From NCBI RefSeq assembly GCF_047948215.1, contig NC_134456.1:57799029-57863028 (forward strand): a DNA stretch of 64,000 bases, written 5' to 3'. Below, piece after piece: positions 12,481 to 23,800 of this stretch (within the stretch, counting starts at the first letter, position 1; each line of letters begins with the position of its first letter). The notes beneath the pieces are model-generated. The model was not told the origin of the DNA and did not search any database. It saw only the letters and a list, made by a program, of their open reading frames with translations. The position numbers were made by a program, and so were the translations under genes. Source of the stretch: Lycorma delicatula (lineage: Eukaryota; Arthropoda; Insecta; Hemiptera; Fulgoridae).

Positions 12481-12696
12481 GAACTGTGCTGTTTTTTGAT
12501 TAAGAGTTGTAACCAAACGCCTAGAATTTTTTAAAAAAATTAACATATTTTATAAATTTAAATTTTACAATCTTATATAAATATTTGCATTACTAATTCA
12601 AATAATGTCTACAATCATTTATTAACTTAATGTTTCTTAGTCCAAGGATTAAATAATTCTGTTGTTTACACGTAATTATATGTTAAGTAATGAATA

Positions 12697-12842
12697 ATAC
12701 CCAGCCTCCATGGTGCAAGTGGTAGTCACAGCATTTCATCCAGAGGTCCCAGTCAGGCATGGCATTTTCATATGCTACAAAAATTGTCATTCATCTCATC
12801 GTCTGAAGCAATACCTCTGCTCCCAAAGGTTAACAAAAAAAA
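12697..12842 (+). repeat. tRNA-derived SINE of a second type
   Basis: A head with TGGTGCAAGTGGTAG (A-box-like) and an eroded B box is followed by GTCAGGCATGGCATTTTCA. The tail has CATCTCATCGTCTGAAGCAA, TACCT, then a GGTT-type end and an A9 run. The 3' tail matches in pattern the tail of the minus-strand SINE at 6240-6541, although the heads differ. The copy is short and diverged. Confidence 0.55.
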
Positions 12843-13622
12843 ATTAATGAATAATAAAAATTAACATATGTAATGAATTACTTATTTGCAACTTTTATTT
12901 TAACCTTGTTATACAAAAATGCTCTGCTTGCTGTAGTCACACATTTTCTTTCAGTTACTGTATTTTTAATGGTTCAATTGAGAAGTAGTATAAATATCAT
13001 TATATAATTTCACATACACTCTAGACTACCTTTAGATAAATATTTTGTGTTTACAATTCTAAATTTTCATAATTAACATATTCTTAAAGTACTTATAAAT
13101 GAAGAAATATCTGTTGGTAAGAAAAAGCTAAGATGCATTACATGCAGAATGTCTTTTATAGAAAATTATAACATTTGAAGTTAAAATAATTTATTTGGTC
13201 AAATAGAATGTTAAAGTACTAATTATCACACCCCTTTTTGTTGTAAAACAACGCATTATCTTCACTTTTTCAACTCAACAGGGGACATGTCACACAATAA
13301 AAATATTTACTTTATACAAAAGTAAAAAAATCATATCTAGTCAGAAAGATCAATTTTAAGAAATTCAGTTTACAAAATTTGAATAATTCCAGTGGAATCC
13401 TTTCATATAAGGGTAGCAGTTTAATGGACTCTGCTTGTTTTTTCTAAAAATGTTTTTTTTTTAATTAAAATTAATTTTTCAAAACCAAAATACTAAGACA
13501 AAGAACACTAACAACCATATTTAATCTGAATTTTTTTTAGTTTGAGCTACATTATACATGGTTTGATATGTTTTACGATAACTTTTTCACCGATTTTAAC
13601 AAAAAACTTCAAATTATCTTTT

Positions 13623-13754
13623 TCATATGGCTTCAATCCTGTTTAAAGGATTTAGAGGCGTAACTTTCTTTTCACCACAAGGCAGCTGAGTATTTAGGTT
13701 ATCTAATAATGACTGATTTATCAGTAAATAATTAGCAAAAAATGAATAAGCTTC
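13623..13754 (-). CDS. Unidentified exon-like ORF (44 codons with stop)
   Basis: The minus strand shows an acceptor (GGTTTTATTTTAG) followed at once by a frame reading EAYSFFANYLLINQSLLDNL, NTQLPCGEKKV and ...LNRIEAI, then TGA at 13625-13623. The composition is more protein-like than the surroundings. I recognise no family and cannot link it to another exon. A decayed gene or a chance frame are both possible. Confidence 0.2.
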   Translation of the reverse strand, partial: EAYSFFANYLLINQSLLDNLNTQLPCGEKKVTPLNPLNRIEAI

Positions 13755-14514
13755 CTAAAATAAAACCAAAATTAGAATTACAAGTACAAGTACAAGTTCA
13801 TTAAAAATTGTTAGTAACAAATCTTACAAGAAATATAAAATCAGTCTTTTCTCTGCCTTCCAGTAATCTTTTACTCATTCAAATTAGCTAGTATTTTGAA
13901 ATTTTATTTGGATTTCAAGGGAAAACAATAGAAAAATCTAAAATGGGTTTTTAAGAACCAAAATTGTAATGCTTTTCTGTACGCTAATCAACAAATACTG
14001 CCCGATAGCATCTGTTGATAGGTATTTTCAAAAGCAATTAATCTTAATTGCTAAGACTAATGTAACACTGGTCAACATGATTTTTGTCTCGCAAGTACAA
14101 ATAAATGTACTTAATACAGTTTTTTATCCTGTTTTCAAATATATATTCAAAATTTCTCCATCACCAACAGTTTTTTGTTATTTTAAATATTTTTTTGTCC
14201 ATTTGTCCATTGTCAAGTAAAAGCTGTTGGAGCATTGTAAATATGATGGAACTAAATGAGAACTAACTCAAAGGGTAGCATTGCTACTGTTGTGCAGGTT
14301 GACATATATTATATGTACAAACGTGACCTAGTGTAGCACACATTCATCAGAAAGATGGCAGTAGTAAGATAGTGGTGAACCAGACATGTCATTATGAGTG
14401 CTTTGTGTCTCTGATTTATTATGTATTATATATTTACAACTTTACTTCTTTTAATTAGTTTAGATAAAAAATGACTGTCTGTTAAAAATTGTTAGTCTGT
14501 TTAAATCATCCTAA

Positions 14515-16052
14515 CAATTTTTGTTATATGTGTGGTGGTGACGCTCAAGTCCCAAAGGCAAAATTTTATTCCATTAGCAAAAAAGTGTTATGAACTTTAT
14601 TTTGGGTGTAAAGTTAGGGACCAAACAAGGGTCCCCATATATAATTTTTTTACTGTTGTTTATAATGTTCCCGGCTACTCACTGCATGGAAAAATGGCAC
14701 ACACCATTTAATATACCTGATTTGGAGGGAACCCAAAGATCACTCTTCTGACTCTTTCTGCTTAACAAACATTAAAGGGATTATGTCAAAATCAAAACAT
14801 ACATTGATGTACCCTAACTTTCAATCTGCAATGAGACCAGTTCCACACTGCAAAGAACTGCTCATACCAAAGCTTCCAGAACATGTGACAGATGAAGAGA
14901 GCAGCTCAAGAGTCTGATGGAAGTAGGGTAGAAAAAGAAAGAGATTCTGGTGATACAACTTTTGAACATTGCAGTTCATCTGAGTCTCATTTACTCACTC
15001 AAGAAAATCTTAACGATCTCATACGAGATTTAAAGTTATAAAAAAAAACAGTCTGAAATGTTTGCTTCCCGGCTGAAAGGATCGAACTTCTTCAAAAGAA
15101 TACAAAGATATGTACTTATTGTAATGTCATTCTGAATTTAAATACTGTTTTTCTGAAGAAAATGGCTGTTTTGTAATGACATTTCTTCTCTTACGAAGAC
15201 ACTTGGTAATGAACATAACCCAACAGAATGGCAATAAATTCCCATCAGTACCTGTAGCTCACTTTGCTAGTATGAAAGAAACATATGAAAACTTTAAATT
15301 TATATTGGAAAAGCTTCAATAACCAGTATATGAATAGAATATTTGTGGTGATTTGAAGGTAACTGCACTTATTCTTGGTCTGCAATTTGGCTACATAAAG
15401 TACTGTTGTTTTTTGTGTGAATGGGAAAATAGGGACAGAAAAAATCATTTCATTAGAAAAGAATGGCCTAAATGTGAATCACTCATTCCTGAACAGAAAA
15501 ATGTGAAACATGACCCATTGAATAATCCTAAAAATGTGTATGTGCCTCTGTTACACATCAAACTAGGATTAATGAAAAATTTCATCAAGGCCATAGACAA
15601 TACGTATGGTTTCATGTACTTAAAACAAAAGTTTCTTAAAATTAGTGATGCAAGAATTACAGAAGGATATTTGTGGGTCAATAAATATGATCACTAATGC
15701 ATGATGAAAAGTTTGAGGAATTATTGAATCCACCAGAGAAAGCAGCTTGGCAAGCATTCAAAAATGTTACTCATTGTTTTTTGGGAAGTCAAAAGGTAGA
15801 AAATTACCATGATTGTCAACGAGCTTATAAAAATTTAGGTTGTAATATGTCCTTAAAAGTATACTTCCTCCACTCGCACCTACATTTCTTCCTGAAAAGT
15901 CTTGGCGCAGTGAACCATGAGCACGGGGAACACTTTCATCAGGCGATTTCAGCTATGGAAAAGGGGTATCAAGGTAAATGTAATTCTAATATGCTGACTG
16001 ATTATCTGTATCATTAAACGGGATGTTTCACAGGTGAAATATAGCAGAAAAT
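14515..16052 (+). pseudogene. Decayed multi-copy arthropod gene of probable transposon origin
   Basis: Several plus-strand frames together give a protein type I recall as present in many copies in arthropod genomes and usually annotated as uncharacterized. An N-terminal C-x-x-C segment (CGGDAQVPKAKFYSISKK) is followed by WREPKDH and YPNFQSAMRPVPHCKELLIP. The best-kept part reads GDLKVTALILGLQFGYIKYC, CFLCEWENRDRKNHF, YVPLLHIKLGLMKNFIKA, GCNMSLKVYFLHSHLHFF and EHGEHFHQAISAMEKGYQGK. The conserved acidic residues (GDLK, HGEHFHQ) suggest an RNase-H-like transposase, which is inference. At least four frameshifts or stops make it a pseudogene. A SINE fragment interrupts its 3' end at 16053. Confidence 0.6.
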
Positions 16053-16161
16053 AACTGTGTAAAAATAGCTGACTTTACTAGGACTTGAATGCTGGAACTC
16101 TTGACTACCAAATCAGCTGATTTGGGAAGACGCGTTCACCACTAGACCAACCCGGTGGGTC
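16053..16161 (-). repeat. SINE fragment (tRNA-like head only)
   Basis: The minus strand carries the same head as the SINE at 6240-6541: GGTTGGTCTAGTGG, ACGCGTCTTCCC, the palindrome CCAAATCAGCTGATTTGG with one end changed, a B-box-like ATTCAAGTCC and AGTAAAGTCAGC. The body and 3' tail are absent. It lies directly against the transposon-type pseudogene. Confidence 0.75.
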
Positions 16162-16749
16162 TAATACTGCATGCTACTTACATTTACTAATGGTTTAATC
16201 CCAGTTAGGTTCAGCACTTTTTAAATAAGCTTACATCACTCTTTCTAGCAGGCTAGAGTCAGGAAGGGCCATAAAACTTTCTGAATCACACCCAGAATTA
16301 AACCTTTTAAAAAAAGGAATATAATGGCTGGAAGAAGAGATAAACAATTAAACAAAGTTGTGTTAAACATCTGAAATGAATAACGGAAACAAAAGATGTG
16401 ACTTTTACCTTCTTTTCAAATTAGTTGATAAATGTTACCAGTAATACATATATAAATCTATGTATGTAATAGTGGTAATACAGGAATAATAAAGAGTTTG
16501 TGTACACACATGAAAGGAAAAATGTTAAAATCAAGTTTGCTTTTGTCATTCAATAATTTGTTCATTTGCAGCAAAACTGAGCCATACTGTTTTACTTTGA
16601 AGCATAAACGTAAAGCTTGTACCATTATTAAATATTTATTATAATTATATATAATCCCCTAAGATATAATACCACGTTGTTTAGGTAATCACTTCGAGTA
16701 AACCAAACACAAAAATATGATCGTAGAGCATTCTAAAAGATAAGCAACT

Positions 16750-16925
16750 GTCAGTTCATGATGATTAGCTTTCTGGTCAGCCTTCAACTGAAAATATGCA
16801 TGAGAATGCAAAAGTGTGTAAAACTATTCTGCAAAACAAAAGGAGAAAAATTTAGAACATCTGTAAGATTGTGGGCCTATCATGTGATGCTCATCAGAAA
16901 ATCATGGGAGCTCAACATGTAGCCC
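16750..16925 (+). pseudogene. mariner-like transposase remnant (linker/second HTH region)
   Basis: The plus-strand reading SGQPSTENMHENAKVCKTIL, then QNKRRK, resembles the SGRPST...ENV-KV...DRR segment between the two DNA-binding helix-turn-helix motifs of mariner transposases. Frames break before and after. It is a short relic and the call rests on this one motif. Confidence 0.4.
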
Positions 16926-17252
16926 ATACATCTCTCATTAAAAATTGTTGGTACTTAATAACATGACAGTCATCCTACAACCTCTCTACTAACCCAATTC
17001 CCCCATTAAATTTGTTTAAAAATTGACAAGAGAAAAGGGAAAGATGAGTCTTCTTTAAATATAAATTACGTAATGTATTCTCTACATTTAATATAATCAA
17101 AAATGCTGAATGTTTTTCGTTAGCTAGCATTTATCCAAATAGAAACTACATGTAATAATTTCATATTAGTCATCCACGTCCATTACGTGTGGACTGGGTC
17201 ACACTCTGGAGAGATTGACTCAATATAATCTATATGGTAACAGATTTCTGAG

Positions 17253-17285
<33 letters not shown>
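17253..17285. repeat. (TA)n microsatellite
   Basis: Alternating TA for about 33 bp with one interruption. Confidence 0.9.
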
Positions 17286-20200
17286 CACATAAATAACTAC
17301 ATTCTATTGTATGAGACTATACAGACATTGCTTAATCAATCTCATGAGTTACAGAAATGAGTGCTTAAACAAATTAACTTGTCATGCTAATATATCTCAG
17401 TACACATAAAGTATCAGTTTCGTTTTGTTTCAAATTTCAACATATACTTGTAAGGTAATCTAATAAGTTCTGATATATTAAATTATGTTAAAATCATGCA
17501 TAATAATGTACAAGCACCTGTTTTAAAAAATCTTAACAGAGTACCAGAACCCAGTGTGTTGACATAACTCAATTCTAATGGAACTTTCCACAGAAAGTAA
17601 AAGAAAAAGATTATAAATTACAAATAAGTGACAGAAGGCATACATGATCAACACTGATGGACTATGAGACTCCTGGTAACCTGCGGTATTTGTATTTCTT
17701 ATAACCACAACTGATTTTCAAGGATTTCCTTTAGTATTAAAACAATGCTGCAACATTTAGATTGTACAGGGGTGCATTCCAAACCTATCTAAACCAGTAT
17801 ACAATCAACTTGTAGCCATAAAAAACAGTAAATGCTGTACTTTAAAGCCTTTTGTAAATAAAATTCACAGTTGGCACACGCTAAATAAATTCCAACAAGA
17901 ATTGGGGGGGGCTATACATTGTACAAGCTAAAACATTACCACAATCACACAATTAAGGAAGATTTATTTAGAAAGTGTTCACTGTCATCCAATCACATAA
18001 CCTTCAGTTTTTTAATAGTAGTTTTACAAAATTACATTATAGTAGTTTGTTAAACATTTAAAAACATTTCTTAAATTACACTACAAACATGAATAAACAG
18101 AAAGTAACTAGTTTAAAATATGTTTGATTCTAACTTTCAACTGAAAAAAGAGCTTAAATCATATGTCTGCAAATATCAATTCAAACCAAATAGTTAATTT
18201 AAAGTACAAAGCAAAGCAACATAAAAAACTTTAAACTAGAAATCTGACACTGGTATTGTAATACAAATAATAATAACACAAAACTGTTTTTCAGTAATAT
18301 AAAAATACTTAATTTTATTTCTTGGTATATTGTGTAATATTTATGTAATATGCGCTTTTTCACCATTCTGCAAAACACAACAGAATTGTGAAAAGTAAAA
18401 TTTTCCCTTTCTCAAAATTCTGCACTCAATTTTGAAGAGTTGTTGCATCATACAAAACATTTACAGTAAATTTTCTGGGTTCTAATTCAATAAAATTATG
18501 ACTAAATACTGCCCAAGTAATCTTTTCTTAGTCAATAATCTTTCTTCGTAGAATGAAGAAACTAAAACTTCCATATAATTAAAGGTACTCCTTACATCAC
18601 TTCAGTTTTGTCAAAACACCATCAATAAAAAAAAAAAAATGTATATCTCAATATAATAAAATTTATTGATATTTAGTGTACTGTACAGTGTATAATTACT
18701 TTATAATAATCTAGATACAAACATTAATATTATTATAGTATATAACTTCATAACTTATTCCTATATAAAAAAAATAACTAAACTTGAATTTTCCATCAGA
18801 ACTTATTAAAGCTTTAAAACTTATTAATCCAACGATTTTATAATAAAATATTTTATCATAAAAAAACACAAATCAAACTACAACAGTAATTTCATTGTCA
18901 CAATTAAATAAGCAAATTCCTACTTACATAAAATAACCACCACAATGCTAAATATAAAAGCCTGATATCTGACATCATACTAACATTTGGATAAAAAAAA
19001 ACAAAAAAAAAAAAAAAATTTTAAAGTCAGCTGCCATAGAGGAAGTGTTCAGTTAGTAAATTTTCTGAAAGTGAAATGAGAGGTTAACAGATGTAAAAAG
19101 TACAGAGCATAAACCACAGCTGTCAGGCTCTTTTATGCAAAGGAGTTGCTATCATACATTCTATTTTTATAATTTATTCTGACTTACAGAGCCTTTTTTG
19201 GAATCAATTTATATGGTAGAGCCCCTAGTCCAACTCTGTATTACAAGTTAATGGTGTTCAGTACTGTTACCAGAGAGGAAGAGAAGATGAAGAGATAGGC
19301 AAGGGGATAAAAAGTAAAAAGATAACCAAATAATTGTGCAATGTCCATGTAATAAAATTTCATTTCAAAAAATTTCTTAATTTACTATAATATCTAAATT
19401 TATTCTTAACTACCACCAAACACACATAATGTTGTCAAAACTTGGTCAGTTATAAGTTTTTCCAAAGCTCAATACATCAAACCACTTAAATTACAACAGA
19501 TTACAGTTTTTTTATTTTGATTGTACTTTTTGTTTCTTCTTCTTTAATTTCATTCAATTTTTATTTATTTAGTTTTCCTGGAGCAGCTGTGGGGCCCTTG
19601 TAAGTGTAAATGAAGGCCTAGGTCTGCCTGCTGCACAGGTTGGGAACCACTTATCTAGATGATGTAGTCTTTATGATGTAAGCAATATAGTTAATAAATG
19701 CTGACATGATGAGAGAAACTATTACGTTTCCAAGATAATAGGAGTTATAACATGTATAAAACACAAAGCAGTGCATCCTTACCGCAAAATGTTTACTTTA
19801 AGTTTTAATGACAACTTTATCCTCTCTCACGGAATATTTAATATCTAATGATTCATTAGGTTGCAACAATGAATATTTATTAGAGTTTTGATTAGCAATG
19901 AAGAAATAAATATTCACAGCAAATAACAATGATCATTGATATAACCACACACAATTAGAACTGACAAAATTAAATATATGCAAAAGAGGGATAAAGGACT
20001 ATATTAATCAATCACACTTTTTGAAAATAAGATGAACCTTGAATGGTCCATTAAGATTGACTATTTAAAAATGTTCAAAGGTGGCTAAGATAAACATCTC
20101 TAATATCCAAAAACAGTTAATTCCCCCTAAGTAATTATACCATAAAGAATACTACAAATCTATTTCTTTTACTTTTAATACTAATAGTAAATAAGAGATA

Positions 20201-23031
20201 TTAAAATATATTTGACACTTTCAGCAACAGCAAAAATGGCTTGGCTGCTAACAAAATGAAGTAACATGTCTAAGAGTACATACATAAACTCCAAGACACA
20301 TTAAAATATTTTACTACAAAACGTTCAGTTAAAAGCTCAAAAACAATAAAATTATTTAAATTCATCAAAAAACAAAATTTTTAAACGAGTATTCTTGTTT
20401 CTACTAATTCTTGTATTCTTGTTCTTATGTATAACCAAAACATAAACTGTATATATAATAAAAATGTTCACAATTCCCAATGTAAATGAAAAACAAATTA
20501 TTCATGCATATAAACTAAAATAGTATAAAAGTAATAAAATTTAATATAATAAAAGATACAGTAAAAATATATGTCACAATCAGAAAAAATACAATTGAAA
20601 AGAAATTGTTAACTACAAAAAAAAATTCATGTCAGCTACATTATGAGATATTATGCTGCTGAGTTAAGAGACTGCAATGAAAATAATGTCTTTCTTAGAA
20701 GTAAAATCTAACTTTAAAAAATGTAGTATTTTTTTATAAAATACACTTATTTTGTTTTATAAACCGTGATACTTACTAAACAGAGACTGCACCAGTAACA
20801 TATAAAACCATTTTTTAACATTATTCATACCATTCCTAGTGTTACCAATAATATCACATTTGAAGATAACATAATTTGGTTTCAGAGGAAGTTATCTCAA
20901 GCTTATTTAATTTAATTGTTTAGATTTAGTTTAAAAGCTTACACAAATGGTGTTACCCATACCACATCCATCCATATCACTAGTACAACTGCACCACAAT
21001 AAATGGTAACAGCAAGCAGTTAACAATGTGAAGGACATCTACAACCAACTTTGCTTATCATTGGAAATGTAGATCTAGTTAGTTTAATTAAGATCTTAGT
21101 TCACATCTTATTTTTCAGGATGCTACTCCCTATGAGTTTTAGCTGTTGTGGAACATGTACGGAATGCAGTCAGTCCACTTTCTATCCAAAACCCTATTAC
21201 AAGTTTCTGTGCAGCAATTCAAGGAATAAATCCTTAAGAATGTACAATAATCCAACATGGCATAAGAACACAAAAAGTAATAATAAATTTAAGCATTTTT
21301 TGTTAAACAATAAATGTAAAAGTAATACATGATTTATTTAAATCAAGTAGCTGGTAATGCTAGAAAGGTACTTTCAAGTTAACATGTTTTTCATTTTATA
21401 TCAATATATTTTCATGTCTCACCTTCTACATAAATATAAAAACATGATACTTGTCAGAAAAATTACACATAATAAAATTAAAAACTAGAACAGTAAAAAT
21501 ACCATACAGGCTACAAGCATAAAATTAGATTTATTAAAAATATTATCTTATCCAAATTATCTGCATTATTAACAATTTATATTATGAAACTCATTTGTGC
21601 AATTAACAACAAAATTAATTTAAGAAATGTTTTTCATTTACATGAAATGTCAAGGAAAAACATTTTGAGTTCATTACATACAGCAAAATATCATTATGTT
21701 ACAATATGAACATTTAAATATTGCACTAACATTTATAATATGACAAGTACAGCAGAGGTCCAAATATCTTACATTTGGTCTCACTCTTAACAAAACAATG
21801 ATTTCATAAGTATTAAGAAGGATTTTAAACTACAGTAAATAGAATGTAACTAACTGATCAAGACATGGTTTCATTGAACACTATGTTTCAAAACTTTGGC
21901 TTTAAATACCTAACTGTAAACAAAATATTCATTTTTATTTTTAAAATGACAACTATTCTATTATTTTTATAACAGAAATACTTTTCTTTACCTTAAAAAT
22001 AATCATATTTTAAAGCCACCTACAGCTCATGTAATTAGACAAAAAAAAAAAATCCAACAATTGCTATATTATTATCTAAAATTATCAATTGAGAATGATG
22101 TTAATTTAAAAATATAAACTTTTACAAAAACAAACCTAATTTTAAATGTTTCTAAAAACATCAGAACGTCTTTAATTGTCAAAGCAACTATTCTCAGTAC
22201 TGCTGTTCTTTTACTGGAGTGTACAATTAGCCAGATATGGATTTATAATGTGGTTGAAAAATATGTTTGATTTGAATTATCTCTGATCATTTTATATATT
22301 GCTGTTATAAATTTGAATGATTTTTAAAAAAGTGTTTATAATAAAACATAAAGATTTTAAAATTATCATCTTTTGTCTGTAAGATGTGGTTCTTTTTTAA
22401 CACACTTGAAACACTATGAAATGCAAAATCATACAAAAATATAACTAAAGACAGTTCACATCAAACTCACTTTTTAAAAACAGCAGTAGCAGTTACGCAG
22501 AAAGATTGCATAGATGAGTGAAAATTTTAAAATTATTTTATTATAAAACTTCGTTCAGGTTATCAATGCAAAACTTTACATTTTTAAATTAAATTCAAAC
22601 AATACATAGTTACCAAACCACAAATATCTGTTAGTTACCTATATTACTTTACAGACGACACTGGAACTGATTGTACATTTTTTTGTACAACATAATTTTT
22701 GTTACATGCCAATATCATCATTAAATGGCAGTAAGAATATTATTATATTTTAAGAACAAAACAACATGTGCAAAATTGTTCAAACATAAAAGATTCCGAT
22801 AAAAATAAACTAAATGTATACAAATACATTTTTATGGTTTACTTTATTTCTGTCTGTTATTGTACTGTGGCAATCTTACCATTCTACATCAACAATATTT
22901 AGTTGTTTTTAATCACTCATTAGATAACAAATATTTTTTCCGAAAGCTATATAGAAAATTTATTCTAGAATGTTAACAAGATATAAATAATCTTATTTTA
23001 ATTTTAAAAAGGTATAAATATTTTATTACAA

Positions 23032-23033
<2 letters not shown>

Positions 23034-23074
<41 letters not shown>
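23034..23074. repeat. (AT)n microsatellite, 41 bp
   Basis: An uninterrupted AT dinucleotide run, the longest simple repeat in the window. It is likely to be length-polymorphic. Confidence 0.95.
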
Positions 23075-23081
<7 letters not shown>

Positions 23082-23359
23082 ATTTTTAGTCAGCTCTTAC
23101 TGATACTTATAATTTTTTTACCATTTATTAGTTAGCAAACGACAAATTACAAAGATAGATTAACACTTCTTTGTAAAATTACTAATGTAAGTGTTTTGAT
23201 TCTTTATAAATTTGTTGATTTTAATTAAATACAAAATACTATCCTTGAAATCAAAGACAATGACCTTAAAGGGAAGTCTTGTCTAATAAGAACAAATATC
23301 ATCATAAATAACTAACTATATTCTAACAAATTTCAGATTTTAATTACCTTGATCATCGT

Positions 23360-23800
23360 TTTTCAAAGACAAGTTTAGAGTAATATCTAAAACTGTTTAT
23401 AGAATTTGGAGAATAAAACAAGGATGAAATTCTAGAAAACACTTCACACACCTGAATTGTTATATGGTAGTGAGAACTAGGTCACAATGAGAAAAGATAG
23501 ATTTTTGTCAATACAGTTGGCAGAAATGGGGTTCTTGAGAGAAATGGCTGGAAATACTACGTTGGACAGGAAGAGGAATTGAGTTAGGGATACCTCTTCT
23601 GGATACCATTAAGCAGTATAAATCCAACTGCTGTCTCCACATTGATAGAATACTGGAAAAACGCCTACCAGCTAAAATTCTGAAACAGATCAGATGGAAG
23701 AAGAGATAAATACATCTGAAAATATGGGTGCCAGAACAGACTACTTAGTCTACCCATGAATGGAGAAGAAGTCTTATGGTTTCATTTAGTCGGATGAACT
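23360..23800 (+). pseudogene. LINE C-terminal (post-RT) remnant
   Basis: In plus-strand frames LLYGSEN, then FLREMAGNTTLDRKRN, IKQYKSNCCLHIDRILEKRL and PAKILKQIRW match the conserved C-terminal region after the reverse transcriptase domain of many insect LINEs (LLYGSE-W...DRKRN...Y--NW--H--RM---R-PK). The RT domain is missing, so this is a strongly 5' truncated insertion, now with stops. Confidence 0.65.

Larger units (their letters stand above)
16926..23355. other. AT-rich noncoding tract
   Basis: About 6.4 kb with no exon or transposase that I can support. It contains A-rich and AT microsatellite runs. A segment near 19570-19655 is less AT-rich and ends in CAGGTTGGGAACCACT, which resembles a hAT terminal repeat, but no partner end or coding part was found. 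Confidence 0.4.

Noticed and set aside
19570..19655. hAT element end (CAGGTTGGGAACCACT)
   Set aside because: Only one motif; no partner end, target site or transposase nearby, so mentioned only as a note.
21051..21332. 93-codon plus-strand frame with several cysteines
   Set aside because: No recognisable domain, no splice or start context, composition typical of noncoding AT-rich DNA.
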